NCBI RefSeq assembly: GCF_004571025.1
Contig: NZ_SPQT01000036.1
Span: forward strand, 1-64,000
Source of the DNA: Bradyrhizobium niftali
GTDB lineage: Bacteria > Pseudomonadota > Alphaproteobacteria > Rhizobiales > Xanthobacteraceae
Direction: 5' to 3'
Length of the DNA: 64,000 bases
Shown: positions 19,530 to 30,335 of the stretch, piece by piece
Layout: each line of letters begins with the position of its first letter
How positions within the stretch are numbered: position 1 is the stretch's first letter
Made by a program: the position numbers and the translations under genes
The notes under the pieces: model-generated
Seen by the model: the letters and a program-made list of their open reading frames with translations, nothing else
Database searches by the model: none
What the model was told of the DNA's origin: nothing

Positions 19530-20248
19530 GCCGGCGCAGACTGCGTGTCGATGCGCCCGGAGCGCAAGCGGATCACGCGATCGCAGCGATGCGCGAGCGA
19601 GGAATCGTGCGTGACCAGCACCAGGGTCATGCCGCGCTCGGCATGCTTGGTGAAGAGCAGGTCGACGATCTGTTTTCCGGTCGCCTCGTCGAGATTGCCG
19701 GTCGGCTCGTCGGCGACGAGGATGGCGGGATCGGGCGCCAGCGCGCGGGCGAGCGCGACGCGCTGCTGCTCGCCGCCGGAAAGCTGCGTCGGATAATGAT
19801 GCAGGCGGTCGCCGAGCCCGACCGATTGCAGCTCCTGCGCCGCGCGTATTGCGGCGTCGGGATTGCCGGCAAGCTCGAGCGGCACGGCGACGTTCTCCAG
19901 CGCCGTCATGGTCGGGATCAGATGGAAGGACTGGAAGACGATGCCGACCTGGCGGCCGCGGAAGCGGGCGAGCGCGTCCTCGTCGAGGGCATTGAAAGGC
20001 GTGCCGTTCACCACCACCTCTCCGCTATCAGGACGCTCCAGCCCCGCCATCACCATCAGCAGCGTGGATTTGCCCGAGCCTGACGGGCCGATCAGGCCAA
20101 TCGTCTCGCCCGAGGCGACCCGCAAGCTGATATCCTTGAGGATGTGAACGCGTGCCGCGCCCGTACCCAATGAGAGATTGACGTTGGAGATGGCGATGGT
20201 GTCCGGCGCGGTGCCGGCGAGCGAAGAGGATTCGATGCGAGTGTCCAT
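19526..20248 (-). CDS. ABC transporter ATP-binding protein (YbbA/LolD type)
   Basis: 240 residues from the ATG at 20248. Walker A GPSGSGKST at 54-62, signature LSGGEQQR at 156-163, Walker B VADEP at 178-182. The closest functional group is LolD/MacB/YbbA. It pairs with the following permease (four-base overlap). The start was chosen as MDTRIES; an in-frame start at 20266 would reach further into the divergent esterase gene's leader. Confidence 0.93.
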   Translation of the reverse strand: MDTRIESSSLAGTAPDTIAISNVNLSLGTGAARVHILKDISLRVASGETIGLIGPSGSGKSTLLMVMAGLERPDSGEVVVNGTPFNALDEDALARFRGRQVGIVFQSFHLIPTMTALENVAVPLELAGNPDAAIRAAQELQSVGLGDRLHHYPTQLSGGEQQRVALARALAPDPAILVADEPTGNLDEATGKQIVDLLFTKHAERGMTLVLVTHDSSLAHRCDRVIRLRSGRIDTQSAPA

Positions 20249-20297
20249 GGTCCGGTCATATGGCAACTTCGATAGCGCGGTCGAGAGGCGTTACGGA

Positions 20298-20948
20298 ATG
20301 TTCATGCACATAGCCGTGTTGATGCTCGCCTTGATGACAGTTGCGACAGCGGCGTCGGCACAGGCACAGCCGGCCGCCAAACCGATCAAGCTGGTGGTCC
20401 TCGGCGATTCCTTGAGCGCGGGCCTTGGCCTTCCGGCCCAGGAGGCGTTCCCCGCAAAACTTAAAAAAGCCTTGCAGGTCAAAGGCATAGCGATTGACAT
20501 GACCAATGCCGGGGTGTCCGGCGACACCGCCTCCGGCGGCCGCGACCGGCTCGACTGGTCGGTGCCTGAGGGAACCGAGGGCGTGATCGTCGAGCTCGGC
20601 GCCAACGACGCGCTACGCGGCATCGATCCTGACCTGGCGCGCACCGCGCTGACGGACATCGTCCAGCGGCTGAAGGCACGCAAGATCGCGGTGATGCTGT
20701 GCGGCATGCTGGCGCCGCCGAATTATGGCGCCGATTATGCCGCGCGCTTCAATTCGATTTATCCGGATCTGGCGAAACAATTCGACGTGCCGCTCTATCC
20801 GTTCTTTCTCGACGGCGTTGCGGCCGACGCCAAGCTCAACCAGGCCGACGGCATCCATCCGACCGCGGCCGGCGTCGACATCATCGTCGGCAACATGCTG
20901 CCCACGGTGGAGGCATTCTTGCGCAACATAAGCGAGCAACGCCGTTGA
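20298..20948 (+). CDS. TesA-type SGNH arylesterase/lysophospholipase, exported
   Basis: Hydrolase of the GDSL/SGNH family acting on acyl esters or thioesters in the periplasm. 216 residues: signal peptide (IAVLMLALMTVATAASAQAQ), block I VVLGDSLSAGLGL with Ser38, block III ELGANDALRG, and the catalytic Asp/His in DGIHPTAAG. Upstream in-frame starts exist at 20178-20247 but lie over the divergent ATPase gene and would bury the signal peptide. Neighbour of a YbbA/YbbP transporter, as in E. coli. Confidence 0.9.
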   Translation: MFMHIAVLMLALMTVATAASAQAQPAAKPIKLVVLGDSLSAGLGLPAQEAFPAKLKKALQVKGIAIDMTNAGVSGDTASGGRDRLDWSVPEGTEGVIVELGANDALRGIDPDLARTALTDIVQRLKARKIAVMLCGMLAPPNYGADYAARFNSIYPDLAKQFDVPLYPFFLDGVAADAKLNQADGIHPTAAGVDIIVGNMLPTVEAFLRNISEQRR

Positions 20949-21122
20949 AAAGCAGGCAATGCTAACCCTAATTCCCAGGGTTTTCCCGGGGTGGCTCGCG
21001 CGATGCTTCGCAGAGTCACACAACTGCGATAGGAATCAGGGTACCGGTGATTCGTCGCCGGCTCTAAAATTTGGATATGATCCTGCCCAGGGATCATGCC
21101 CAAGCATCGGGAGTGCGAAACG

Positions 21123-21659
21123 ATGCCGCGTTTGTTCACTGGTCTGGAAATCCCGGCCGAGGTCGGCCAGACGCTTTCCAATTTGCGGGGCGGCCTTCCC
21201 GGCGCCCGATGGATCGATCCCGAAAATTATCACGTCACCTTGCGCTTCATCGGCGATATCGACGGCATGTCCGCCAACGAGATCGCCTCGATGCTGTTTC
21301 GCATCGATCGCAAGCCGTTCGAGGTGAAGGTGCAAGGCTTGCAGAGTTTTGGTGGTCGCAAGCCGCGTGCGGTGGTCGCGACCATCGCGCCGAGCAAGCC
21401 GCTGATGGAATTGCAGGCCGAGCTCGAGCGCTTGATGCAGCGGATCGGCCTCGATCCGGAGGGACGCAAGTTCATCCCGCATGTCACGCTGGCCCGGCTG
21501 CACGACGCGACCGACCGCGACGTCGCCGACTATCTCTCGCTGCGCGGCTACTTCCCGAGCAAGGCGTTCATGGCCGAACGCTTCGTGCTGTTCTCGTCGC
21601 GCGCCTCCACCGGCGGCGGACCGTATGTGGTCGAGGACGCCTACGAGCTGTGTGCGTGA
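21123..21659 (+). CDS. thpR: RNA 2',3'-cyclic phosphodiesterase (2'-5' RNA ligase family)
   Basis: 178 residues, one 2H phosphoesterase domain. The two HxT motifs are HVT at 37-39 and HVT at 120-122, placed symmetrically as the family requires. It opens RNA 2',3'-cyclic phosphates and ligates 2'-5' tRNA halves in vitro. The start MPRLFTGLEIP at 21123 matches the family N-terminus better than the in-frame ATG at 21096. A repeat separates it from zapE. Confidence 0.93.
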   Translation: MPRLFTGLEIPAEVGQTLSNLRGGLPGARWIDPENYHVTLRFIGDIDGMSANEIASMLFRIDRKPFEVKVQGLQSFGGRKPRAVVATIAPSKPLMELQAELERLMQRIGLDPEGRKFIPHVTLARLHDATDRDVADYLSLRGYFPSKAFMAERFVLFSSRASTGGGPYVVEDAYELCA

Positions 21660-21667
21660 CACGGCTC

Positions 21668-21780
21668 TCGTGCCCCGGCCGGAGAGCCGGGGCTCAGCGT
21701 TCCGCAACGGCCGTTATTTGGCGATGAACGAAATAGTGGGTCCCGGCTCTGCGCCGTAGCACAGCGCGTCCGGGACACGA
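21668..21780. repeat. Palindromic intergenic repeat, family H
   Basis: TCGTGCCCCGGCCGGAGAGCCGGGGCTCAGCG with the distant arm GCACAGCGCGTCCGGGACACGA. Related to 6612. Lies between thpR and zapE. Confidence 0.7.
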
Positions 21781-21845
21781 AAGCGCATACCTCCGGCACC
21801 AATTCACGGCTTGCAATTTCCGTCCGTCTCTGGCGGTAAAGGGCC

Positions 21846-23030
21846 ATGCTCTCGACCCTCAGTTCCTCATTCCGCGAGGCCTACCAGGCCCAGATCGCCG
21901 ACGGCGCGATCGAGCCCGATGCCGCGCAGGCCGAAGTCGCCGAAGCCTATGCGGCGCTCGACCAGCGGCTCGCGGCTTACAAGCCGCAGCGCAAGCAGGG
22001 CCTGCTCAGCCGTCTGTTCAGCAGCGACAAGGACGAGGCGCCGCGCGGGCTCTACATCCACGGCGAGGTCGGCCGCGGCAAGACCATGCTGATGGATCTG
22101 TTCTTCCAGCACGCCTCGGTCGAGCACAAGCGGCGAGCGCATTTCCACGAATTCATGGCCGATGTGCACGAGCGCATCTACGACTATCGCCAGAGCATCG
22201 CGCGCGGCGAGATCGCCGACGGCGACGTCATCGCGCTGACCGCGAATGCGATCTTCGAGGAGAGCTGGCTGCTCTGCTTCGACGAATTCCACGTCACCGA
22301 CATCGCGGACGCGATGATCCTGGGACGCCTGTTCGCCAAATTGTTCGAGCTCGGCACCGTGGTGGTCGCAACCTCCAACGTCGCGCCCGACGATCTCTAC
22401 AAGGGCGGCCTCAACCGTTCGCTGTTCCTGCCCTTCATCAAGCAGATCACCGATCACATGGATGTCGCGCGGCTCGATGCGCGCACCGACTTCCGGCTGG
22501 AGAAGCTTCAGGGCGTGCCGATGTGGCTGACGCCGGCGGACAGCGATGCGGATGCCGCGCTCGACCGCGCCTGGTCGCGGATGTCAGGCGGCGCCAAATG
22601 CAAGTCGCGCGATATTTCGATCAAGGGCCGCATCCTGCACGTGCCGTGCTCGGCCCATGGCGTGGCGCGGTTCTCGTTCGCTGATCTCTGCGAGAAGCCG
22701 CTCGGCGCATCGGATTACCTCAGGCTCGCGCACGACTATCACACCATCCTGGTCGACCATATTCCAGTGATGGACCTCTCCCAGCGCAACGCCGCCAAGC
22801 GTTTCATCACGCTGATCGATACACTCTATGACAATGCCGTGAAGCTGATGGCCTCGGCCGACGCCAACCCGATCTCGCTGTACCTCGCCGACGAGGGCAA
22901 CGAGGCCAACGAGTTCAAGCGGACCGCCTCGCGCCTGATCGAAATGAGCTCGGAATCCTATCTGGCGCTGGCTCACGGCCGCAAGGATTCCACCGCCAGC
23001 GGCTCCACCAAGGGCCTGGTGGAGACTTAA
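21846..23030 (+). CDS. zapE: Cell division protein ZapE (AFG1-like ATPase)
   Basis: 394 residues, a single-domain AAA+ ATPase. Walker A GEVGRGKT is at 73-80, Walker B LLCFDEFHVTD follows, and the sensor region is VVATSNVAP. E. coli ZapE associates with the Z-ring under stress; mitochondrial Afg1/Lace1 relatives act in protein quality control, and in alphaproteobacteria the gene is often next to mdh/sucCD, as here. ATG at 21846. Confidence 0.94.
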   Translation: MLSTLSSSFREAYQAQIADGAIEPDAAQAEVAEAYAALDQRLAAYKPQRKQGLLSRLFSSDKDEAPRGLYIHGEVGRGKTMLMDLFFQHASVEHKRRAHFHEFMADVHERIYDYRQSIARGEIADGDVIALTANAIFEESWLLCFDEFHVTDIADAMILGRLFAKLFELGTVVVATSNVAPDDLYKGGLNRSLFLPFIKQITDHMDVARLDARTDFRLEKLQGVPMWLTPADSDADAALDRAWSRMSGGAKCKSRDISIKGRILHVPCSAHGVARFSFADLCEKPLGASDYLRLAHDYHTILVDHIPVMDLSQRNAAKRFITLIDTLYDNAVKLMASADANPISLYLADEGNEANEFKRTASRLIEMSSESYLALAHGRKDSTASGSTKGLVET

Positions 23031-23042
23031 GTCCTATGCGGC

Positions 23043-23150
23043 CGTATTCCGGGGCGTCGCGAAGCGACGAGCCCGGAATCCATTCATCAGTGTGCTCTGC
23101 CGCCCGATGGTTTCAGGGCTCGCGACTTTCGTCGCGCCCCGGAATGACGG
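23043..23150. repeat. Palindromic intergenic repeat, family C
   Basis: TATTCCGGGGCGTCGCGAAG...GCCCGGAATCC and the inverted GGGCTCGCGACTTTCGTCGC-GCCCCGGAATGACG. Separates zapE from the mdh promoter region. Confidence 0.8.
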
Positions 23151-23273
23151 GGCTGCGTGCCCGAGGCATCGGCAAGCCCGACAATTGGGCATCCACCGAC
23201 TTGAACGGGCGAGGCGAAAGGGATAACCACCCTCTCAGTTTTCCCTCCTTACGTGTCTAAAGGACAGGTTCAC

Positions 23274-24242
23274 ATGGCGCGCGACAAGATTGCTTTGATT
23301 GGCTCCGGTCAGATCGGCGGAACGCTGGCTCACCTCATCGGCCTGAAAGAACTGGGCGACGTCGTGATGTTCGACATCGCCGAGGGCGTGCCGCAGGGCA
23401 AGGCGCTCGACATTGCGCAGTCCTCGCCGGTCGACGGTTTTGACGCGCACTACACCGGCGCGAACTCCTACGAGGCGCTCGACAACGCCAAGGTCTGCAT
23501 CGTCACCGCCGGCGTGCCGCGCAAGCCCGGCATGAGCCGCGACGATCTCCTCTCCATCAACCTCAAGGTCATGGAGCAGGTCGGTGCCGGCATCAAGAAG
23601 TACGCCCCCGACGCCTTCGTCATCTGCATCACCAACCCGCTCGACGCCATGGTCTGGGCGCTGCAGAAGGCCTCGGGCCTGCCGCACAAGAAGGTCGTCG
23701 GCATGGCCGGCGTGCTGGATTCGGCGCGCTTCCGCTACTTCCTGGCCGACGAGTTCAACGTGTCCGTTGAAGACGTCACAGCCTTCGTGCTCGGCGGTCA
23801 TGGCGACACCATGGTGCCGCTGGTGAAGTACTCCACCGTCGCGGGCATCCCGCTGCCCGACCTCGTCAAGATGGGCTGGACCTCGCAGGCGCGCCTCGAC
23901 GAGATCGTCGACCGCACCCGCAACGGCGGCGCCGAGATCGTCAACCTGCTCAAGACCGGCTCGGCCTTCTACGCCCCGGCCGCGTCCGCGATCGCGATGG
24001 CCGAGAGCTATCTGCGCGACAAGAAGCGCGTGCTGCCCTCGGCCGCGTACCTGAACGGCGAATATGGCGTGAAGGACATGTATGTCGGCGTGCCCGTCGT
24101 GATCGGCTCCAAGGGCGTCGAGCGCGTCGTCGAGATCGAGCTCGCCGGCAAGGACCGCGAGGCCTTCGACAAGTCGGTCGGCGCGGTGCAGGGCCTGGTC
24201 GACGCCTGCAAGAAGATCGCCCCCGATCTTCTCGGCCGCTAA
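23274..24242 (+). CDS. mdh: Malate dehydrogenase
   Basis: NAD-dependent oxidation of malate to oxaloacetate in the TCA cycle. 322 residues, LDH-like type III MDH typical of alphaproteobacteria. Rossmann motif GSGQIGGT near residue 10; substrate-binding and catalytic residues in VVGMAGVLDSARFR and GGHGDTMVPL. I chose the ATG at 23274, seven codons into the open frame, because AAAGGACAGG sits at the right distance. First gene of the TCA block. Confidence 0.97.
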   Translation: MARDKIALIGSGQIGGTLAHLIGLKELGDVVMFDIAEGVPQGKALDIAQSSPVDGFDAHYTGANSYEALDNAKVCIVTAGVPRKPGMSRDDLLSINLKVMEQVGAGIKKYAPDAFVICITNPLDAMVWALQKASGLPHKKVVGMAGVLDSARFRYFLADEFNVSVEDVTAFVLGGHGDTMVPLVKYSTVAGIPLPDLVKMGWTSQARLDEIVDRTRNGGAEIVNLLKTGSAFYAPAASAIAMAESYLRDKKRVLPSAAYLNGEYGVKDMYVGVPVVIGSKGVERVVEIELAGKDREAFDKSVGAVQGLVDACKKIAPDLLGR

Positions 24243-24255
24243 GGCAAGACAATTC

Positions 24256-24289
24256 CCGCCGAAGATCGAAAACCGGTCTTCGGCGGTTT
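24256..24289 (+). terminator. Hairpin terminator after mdh
   Basis: CCGCCGAAGA (24256-24265) / TCTTCGGCGG (24277-24286), ten perfect pairs followed by TTTC, 14 bases past the mdh stop. It implies that sucC has its own promoter in the next 170 bases or relies on read-through. Confidence 0.7.
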
Positions 24290-24462
24290 CACTTCCGGGG
24301 CCCGGCTGACCGACTTGTCGAAGGCTTGGCGGGTTCCGGTTCAGCAGTCCAGAGATCGATGTCAAAGAATCCGGGTTGCAGTTCCTGTGGTATATGGTAT
24401 GCCAGCCACAAGACTGAGGTGGGCCTACGAGGTCACCGCCCGCGGGTTCAGGGAGCGACCAT

Positions 24463-25659
<1,197 letters not shown>

Positions 25660-25663
25660 GGCC

Positions 25664-26143
25664 ATGGCCCAAGACCATCTCGCCGCATCATCTCCGCTTG
25701 CAGAGCACACGCGCCTCGCCGCGTTCGCCGGCGAATGGGATGGCGAAGAGGTGGTCTTCCCGTCGCGCTGGACGGCGGGCGGGCCGGCCACCTCGCACGT
25801 CGTCGCGCGCATGGACTTGAACGGGTTCTACCTGATCCAGGACGCAATCCAGATGCGCGACGGCAAGCAGATCTTCGCCACCCACGGCCTCTTCACCTAC
25901 GACCGCGAGGACCGGACCTACAAATTGTTCTGGTACGACTCGCTCGGATACACGCCGCCCTCGCCCGCCTCCGGCGGGTGGGTCGGCAAGACCCTGACGC
26001 TGGTGCGCGGCTCGCTCCGCGGCAATGCGCGCCACGTCTACGAGATCATCGACGACAATTCCTACTCGTTGAAGATCCAGTTCTCGCCGGACGCGGAAGG
26101 CTGGGCTGACGTGCTCACCGGCGTCTACCGCCGCATCCACTGA
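25664..26143 (+). CDS. DUF1579-family protein inserted between sucC and sucD
   Basis: 159 residues, soluble, no signal peptide. LAAFAGEWDGEEVVFPS at the start and an all-beta, aromatic-rich body (TYKLFWYDSLGYTPPSPASG) fit DUF1579 (FABP/lipocalin-like calycin fold); the function is unknown. It begins four bases after sucC, with the GGAGG at the sucC end serving as its ribosome site, and ends 34 bases before sucD, so it is cotranscribed with both. Base composition is like its neighbours. Confidence 0.8.
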   Translation: MAQDHLAASSPLAEHTRLAAFAGEWDGEEVVFPSRWTAGGPATSHVVARMDLNGFYLIQDAIQMRDGKQIFATHGLFTYDREDRTYKLFWYDSLGYTPPSPASGGWVGKTLTLVRGSLRGNARHVYEIIDDNSYSLKIQFSPDAEGWADVLTGVYRRIH

Positions 26144-26177
26144 CCTCTCACTCGTTAGTTTCGCGAAAGCAGACCTC

Positions 26178-27062
26178 ATGTCCATCCTGATCGACAAGAA
26201 CACCAAGGTCATCTGCCAGGGCTTCACCGGCAAGAACGGCACCTTCCACTCGGAGGCCGCGCTTGCCTACGGCACCAAGATGGTCGGCGGCACCTCGCCG
26301 GGCAAAGGCGGCGCGACGCATCTGGGCCTACCGGTGTTCGACACGGTGCGCGAGGCGCGTGAGAAGACCGGTGCCGATGCGTCGGTGATCTACGTGCCGC
26401 CGCCGGGCGCGGCGGACGCGATCTGCGAAGCCATCGACGCCGAGATCCCGCTGATCGTCTGCATCACCGAAGGCATTCCTGTGATCGACATGGTCCGCGT
26501 GAAGCGCTCGCTGGCCGGTTCCAAGTCGCGCCTGATCGGGCCGAACTGCCCGGGCGTCATGACCGCCGGCGAATGCAAGATCGGCATCATGCCGGCCAAC
26601 ATCTTCAAGACCGGCAGCGTCGGCATCGTCTCCCGCTCCGGCACGCTGACCTATGAAGCCGTGTTCCAGACCTCGCAGGAAGGCCTCGGCCAGACCACCG
26701 CGGTCGGCATCGGCGGCGACCCGGTCAAGGGAACCGAGTTCATCGACGTGCTGGAAATGCTGCTCGCCGACCCCAAGACCGAATCGATCATCATGATCGG
26801 CGAGATCGGCGGTTCCGCCGAGGAGGACGCCGCCCAGTTCCTCAAGGACGAGGCCAAGCGCGGTCGCAAGAAGCCGATGGTCGGCTTCATCGCCGGTGTC
26901 ACCGCCCCTCCCGGCCGCCGCATGGGCCATGCCGGCGCGATCATTTCGGGCGGCAAGGGCGACGCCGGTTCCAAGACCGACGCGATGAAATCGGCTGGGA
27001 TTACAGTGTCGCCGTCTCCCGCCCGCCTCGGACACACGCTTGCCGAAAAGTTGAAAGGCTAA
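26178..27062 (+). CDS. sucD: Succinate-CoA ligase subunit alpha
   Basis: CoA-binding and phospho-histidine subunit of succinyl-CoA synthetase. 294 residues: CoA-binding Rossmann part (CQGFTGKNGTFHSEAALAYG), GPNCPGVMTAGECKIGI, and the active-site histidine H251 in MGHAGAIISGGKGDA. ATG at 26178. Confidence 0.97.
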   Translation: MSILIDKNTKVICQGFTGKNGTFHSEAALAYGTKMVGGTSPGKGGATHLGLPVFDTVREAREKTGADASVIYVPPPGAADAICEAIDAEIPLIVCITEGIPVIDMVRVKRSLAGSKSRLIGPNCPGVMTAGECKIGIMPANIFKTGSVGIVSRSGTLTYEAVFQTSQEGLGQTTAVGIGGDPVKGTEFIDVLEMLLADPKTESIIMIGEIGGSAEEDAAQFLKDEAKRGRKKPMVGFIAGVTAPPGRRMGHAGAIISGGKGDAGSKTDAMKSAGITVSPSPARLGHTLAEKLKG

Positions 27063-27123
27063 TTCACTTCTTCGTACTTTTCCGGGCGAAGTTTCGCAGC
27101 AAATAGGGTAAATGGTGCCAATC

Positions 27124-27164
27124 GCGCTGGGCCTCTGCCGGGGAGCCCAGCGCCAGCGCCGTTT
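27124..27164 (+). terminator. Hairpin in the sucD-sucA spacer (terminator or attenuator)
   Basis: GCGCTGGGC (27124-27132) / GCCCAGCGC (27145-27153), nine pairs with a 12-base loop, then CAGCGCC and GTTTGTT. It lies 62 bases after sucD and 46 before sucA. Could give partial termination, separating expression of sucA from sucCD. Confidence 0.5.
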
Positions 27165-27199
27165 GTTATGCGCGAACTGAAATCGCCAGGAACTCAAGT

Positions 27200-30157
27200 A
27201 TGTCTCGCCAAGACGCGAACGCAGCCTTTGCCCTCTCCTCCTTTTTGCAGGGCACCAACGCCACCTACATCGACGAAATCTACGCCCGCTACGAAAAGGA
27301 CCCATCCTCGGTCGACGCCGAGTGGCAGGAGTTCTTCAAGAGCCTGAAGGACCAGCCGGACGACGTCCGCAAGAATGCCGAAGGCCCGTCCTGGGAGCGT
27401 GCCAACTGGCCGCTGACGCCGCAGGACGACCTGACCTCCGCCCTCGACGGCAACTGGGCCGAGGTCGAGAAGGCGGTCGGCGCCAAGATCGCCGCCAAGG
27501 CGCAGGCCAAGGGTGCCGAGATCTCCTCCGCCGACGTGCTTCAGGCGACGCGCGACTCGGTCCGCGCGCTGATGCTGATCCGCTCCTACCGCATGCGCGG
27601 CCACTTCCACGCCAAGCTCGATCCGCTCGGCATCGAAGCTCAGCGCAACCGCGAAGAGCTCGACCCGCGCACCTACGGCTTCAGCGAAGCCGATTTCGAC
27701 CGTAAGATCTTCCTCGATCACGTGCTGGGCCTCGAATACGCCAACTTGCGCGAGATCACCGCGATCTGCGAGCGCACCTACTGCCAGACGCTCGGCGTCG
27801 AGTTCATGCACATCAGCAATGCTGCGCAGAAGGCCTGGATCCAGGAGCGCATCGAGGGGCCGGACAAGGAGATCTCCTTCACCCGCGAAGGTCGCCGCGC
27901 CATCCTGATGAAGCTGGTCGAAGCCGAAGGCTTCGAGAAATTCTGCGACACCAAGTTCACTGGCACCAAGCGTTTCGGCCTCGACGGCGGCGAGTCGCTG
28001 ATCCCCGCGCTGGAGCAGATCATCAAGCGCGGCGGCAATCTCGGCGTGAAGGAAGTCGTGCTCGGCATGCCGCATCGCGGCCGCCTCAACGTGCTGACGC
28101 AGGTGATGGGCAAGGCGCACCGCGCCCTGTTCCACGAATTCAAGGGCGGCTCGGCCAACCCTGATGCGGTCGAAGGCTCGGGCGACGTCAAGTATCACCT
28201 CGGCGCGTCCTCGGACCGCGAGTTCGACGGCAACCGCATCCATCTGTCGCTGACCGCGAACCCCTCGCATCTCGAGATCGTCGATCCCGTGGTGCTCGGC
28301 AAGGTCCGCGCCAAGCAGGACCAGCACGGCGATCCGCCGGACCAGCGCATCTCGGTGATGCCGCTTTTGATGCACGGCGACGCGGCGTTCGCCGGCCAAG
28401 GCGTGGTCGCGGAGTGCTTCGGGCTTTCCGACCTGAAGGGCTACCGCACCGGCGGCTCCGTCCACTTCATCGTCAACAACCAGATCGGCTTCACCACCTA
28501 TCCGCGTTACTCGCGCTCCTCGCCCTATCCGTCGGATGTGGCGAAGATGATCGACGCGCCGATCTTCCATGTGAACGGCGACGATCCGGAAGCGGTGGTG
28601 TTCGCAGCCAAGGTCGCGACCGAATTCCGGCAGAAGTTCCACAAGCCGGTCGTCATCGACATGTGGTGCTATCGCCGCTACGGCCACAACGAGGGCGATG
28701 AGCCGGCGTTCACCCAGCCGGTCATGTACAAGCGGATCGCGGCCCATCCGTCGACGCTGTCGCTCTATGCCAAGCGCCTGATCGCCGAGGGCGTGGTCAC
28801 CGAGGGCGAGGTCGACAAGCTGAAGGCTGACTGGCGCTCGCGGCTCGATGCCGAGTTCGAGGCCGGCACCTCCTACAAGCCGAACAAGGCCGACTGGCTC
28901 GACGGCAAGTGGGCCGGCTTCAAGATCGCCGACCAGGAAGAGGATGCGCGGCGCGGCGTCACCGGCGTCGACATCACCGCGCTGAAGGATATCGGCCGCA
29001 AGATCACCAAGGTGCCGGACGGCTTCCGTGTCCACCGCACCATCCAGCGCTTCCTCGACAACCGCGCCAAGGCGATCGACACCGGCGTGGGCATCGACTG
29101 GGCGACCGGCGAGGCACTGGCGTTCTGCTCGTTGCTCAACGAGAACCACCATGTCCGCCTGTCCGGACAGGATTCCGAGCGCGGCACCTTCTCGCAGCGT
29201 CACTCGGTCCTGATCGACCAGGAGGACGAGAGCCGCTACACGCCGTTCAACCATCTCGGCCACGAGCAGGGCCATTACGAGGTCATCAACTCGCTGCTGT
29301 CGGAAGAAGCGGTGCTCGGCTTCGAATACGGCTACTCGCTCGCCGAGCCGAACACGCTGACGCTGTGGGAAGCCCAGTTCGGCGACTTCGCCAACGGCGC
29401 GCAGGTCGTGTTCGACCAGTTCATCTCCTCGGGCGAGCGCAAATGGCTGCGCATGTCCGGCCTCGTCTGCCTGCTGCCGCACGGCTATGAGGGCCAGGGA
29501 CCGGAGCACTCCTCGGCGCGTCTTGAGCGTTATCTCCAGATGTCCGCCGAAGACAACATGCAGGTGGTCTATCCGACCACGCCGGCCAACTACTTCCACG
29601 TGCTGCGCCGGCAGCTGCATCGCGAGATCCGCAAGCCGCTGATCCTGATGACGCCGAAATCGCTGCTGCGTCACAAGCGGGCGGTGTCGCGTCTCGAAGA
29701 GCTCGCCAAGGGAACGACCTTCCACCGCATCCTGTACGATGACGCCCAGATGCTGCCGAACGAGGCGATCAAGCTCGTCCCCGACGAGAAGGTCCGCCGC
29801 ATCGTGCTCTGCTCCGGCAAGGTCTATTACGACCTCTACGAAGAGCGCGAGAAGCGCGGCATCGACGACATCTACCTGATGCGCGTCGAGCAGCTCTATC
29901 CGGTGCCGCTGAAGGCGCTGGTGGCCGAGCTGTCGCGCTTCAAGAAGGCCGAAATGGTGTGGTGCCAGGAAGAGCCCCGCAACATGGGTGCCTGGCACTT
30001 CATCGAGCCCTATCTGGAATGGGTGCTGAACCAGGTGAACGGTGTGAGCCGGCGTCCGCGTTATGTCGGCCGCGCCGCTTCCGCCGCGACCGCCACGGGT
30101 CTGATGTCCAAGCATCAGGCTCAGCTGAAGGCGTTCCTGGACGAAGCACTGAGCTAA
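27200..30157 (+). CDS. sucA: 2-oxoglutarate dehydrogenase E1 component
   Basis: Thiamine-diphosphate-dependent decarboxylase of the 2-oxoglutarate dehydrogenase complex. 985 residues. The N-terminal segment FLQGTNATYIDEIYARY is the E2-binding region; GMPHRGRLNVL, HGDAAFAGQGVV and VNNQIGFTT form the ThDP pocket; the transketolase-like C-terminal domain has LPHGYEGQGPEHSSARLER. No fused E2-like domain of the actinobacterial type. ATG at 27200 after CAGGAACTCAAGT. Confidence 0.98.
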   Translation: MSRQDANAAFALSSFLQGTNATYIDEIYARYEKDPSSVDAEWQEFFKSLKDQPDDVRKNAEGPSWERANWPLTPQDDLTSALDGNWAEVEKAVGAKIAAKAQAKGAEISSADVLQATRDSVRALMLIRSYRMRGHFHAKLDPLGIEAQRNREELDPRTYGFSEADFDRKIFLDHVLGLEYANLREITAICERTYCQTLGVEFMHISNAAQKAWIQERIEGPDKEISFTREGRRAILMKLVEAEGFEKFCDTKFTGTKRFGLDGGESLIPALEQIIKRGGNLGVKEVVLGMPHRGRLNVLTQVMGKAHRALFHEFKGGSANPDAVEGSGDVKYHLGASSDREFDGNRIHLSLTANPSHLEIVDPVVLGKVRAKQDQHGDPPDQRISVMPLLMHGDAAFAGQGVVAECFGLSDLKGYRTGGSVHFIVNNQIGFTTYPRYSRSSPYPSDVAKMIDAPIFHVNGDDPEAVVFAAKVATEFRQKFHKPVVIDMWCYRRYGHNEGDEPAFTQPVMYKRIAAHPSTLSLYAKRLIAEGVVTEGEVDKLKADWRSRLDAEFEAGTSYKPNKADWLDGKWAGFKIADQEEDARRGVTGVDITALKDIGRKITKVPDGFRVHRTIQRFLDNRAKAIDTGVGIDWATGEALAFCSLLNENHHVRLSGQDSERGTFSQRHSVLIDQEDESRYTPFNHLGHEQGHYEVINSLLSEEAVLGFEYGYSLAEPNTLTLWEAQFGDFANGAQVVFDQFISSGERKWLRMSGLVCLLPHGYEGQGPEHSSARLERYLQMSAEDNMQVVYPTTPANYFHVLRRQLHREIRKPLILMTPKSLLRHKRAVSRLEELAKGTTFHRILYDDAQMLPNEAIKLVPDEKVRRIVLCSGKVYYDLYEEREKRGIDDIYLMRVEQLYPVPLKALVAELSRFKKAEMVWCQEEPRNMGAWHFIEPYLEWVLNQVNGVSRRPRYVGRAASAATATGLMSKHQAQLKAFLDEALS

Positions 30158-30172
30158 GCAACTTTGGACTGA

Positions 30173-30291
30173 GTCATGCCCCGCGAAGGCGGGGCATCCA
30201 GTACTCTGCGGCGTTCGTGCTCATCACCAACGTCTCGGCGTACTGGATTGCCCGCCCCCGTGCGCAACTGCGCACCAGGCGGGCGATGACA
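30173..30291. repeat. Palindromic intergenic repeat, family F, between sucA and sucB
   Basis: GTCATGCCCCGCGAAGGCGG-GGCATCCAGTA and the inverted TACTGGATTGCCCGCC...GCGGGCGATGAC. The second copy is at 34418. It lies on the operon's coding path. Confidence 0.85.
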
Positions 30292-30335
30292 TATGAAATT
30301 TAAGACCGCACCGGCGATCCCTTAAGGAAAAGACC

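Noticed and set aside
24376..24403. Possible sigma-70 promoter for sucC (TTGCAG, 16 bases, TATGCC)
   Set aside because: Only the -35 fits well; the -10 is poor and a chance match is likely in a spacer of this size. A promoter is expected here, but I cannot place it.
27194..30115. Open frame of over 950 codons antisense to sucA
   Set aside because: Same cause as above; low-complexity translation, no ribosome site, and full overlap with a certain gene.
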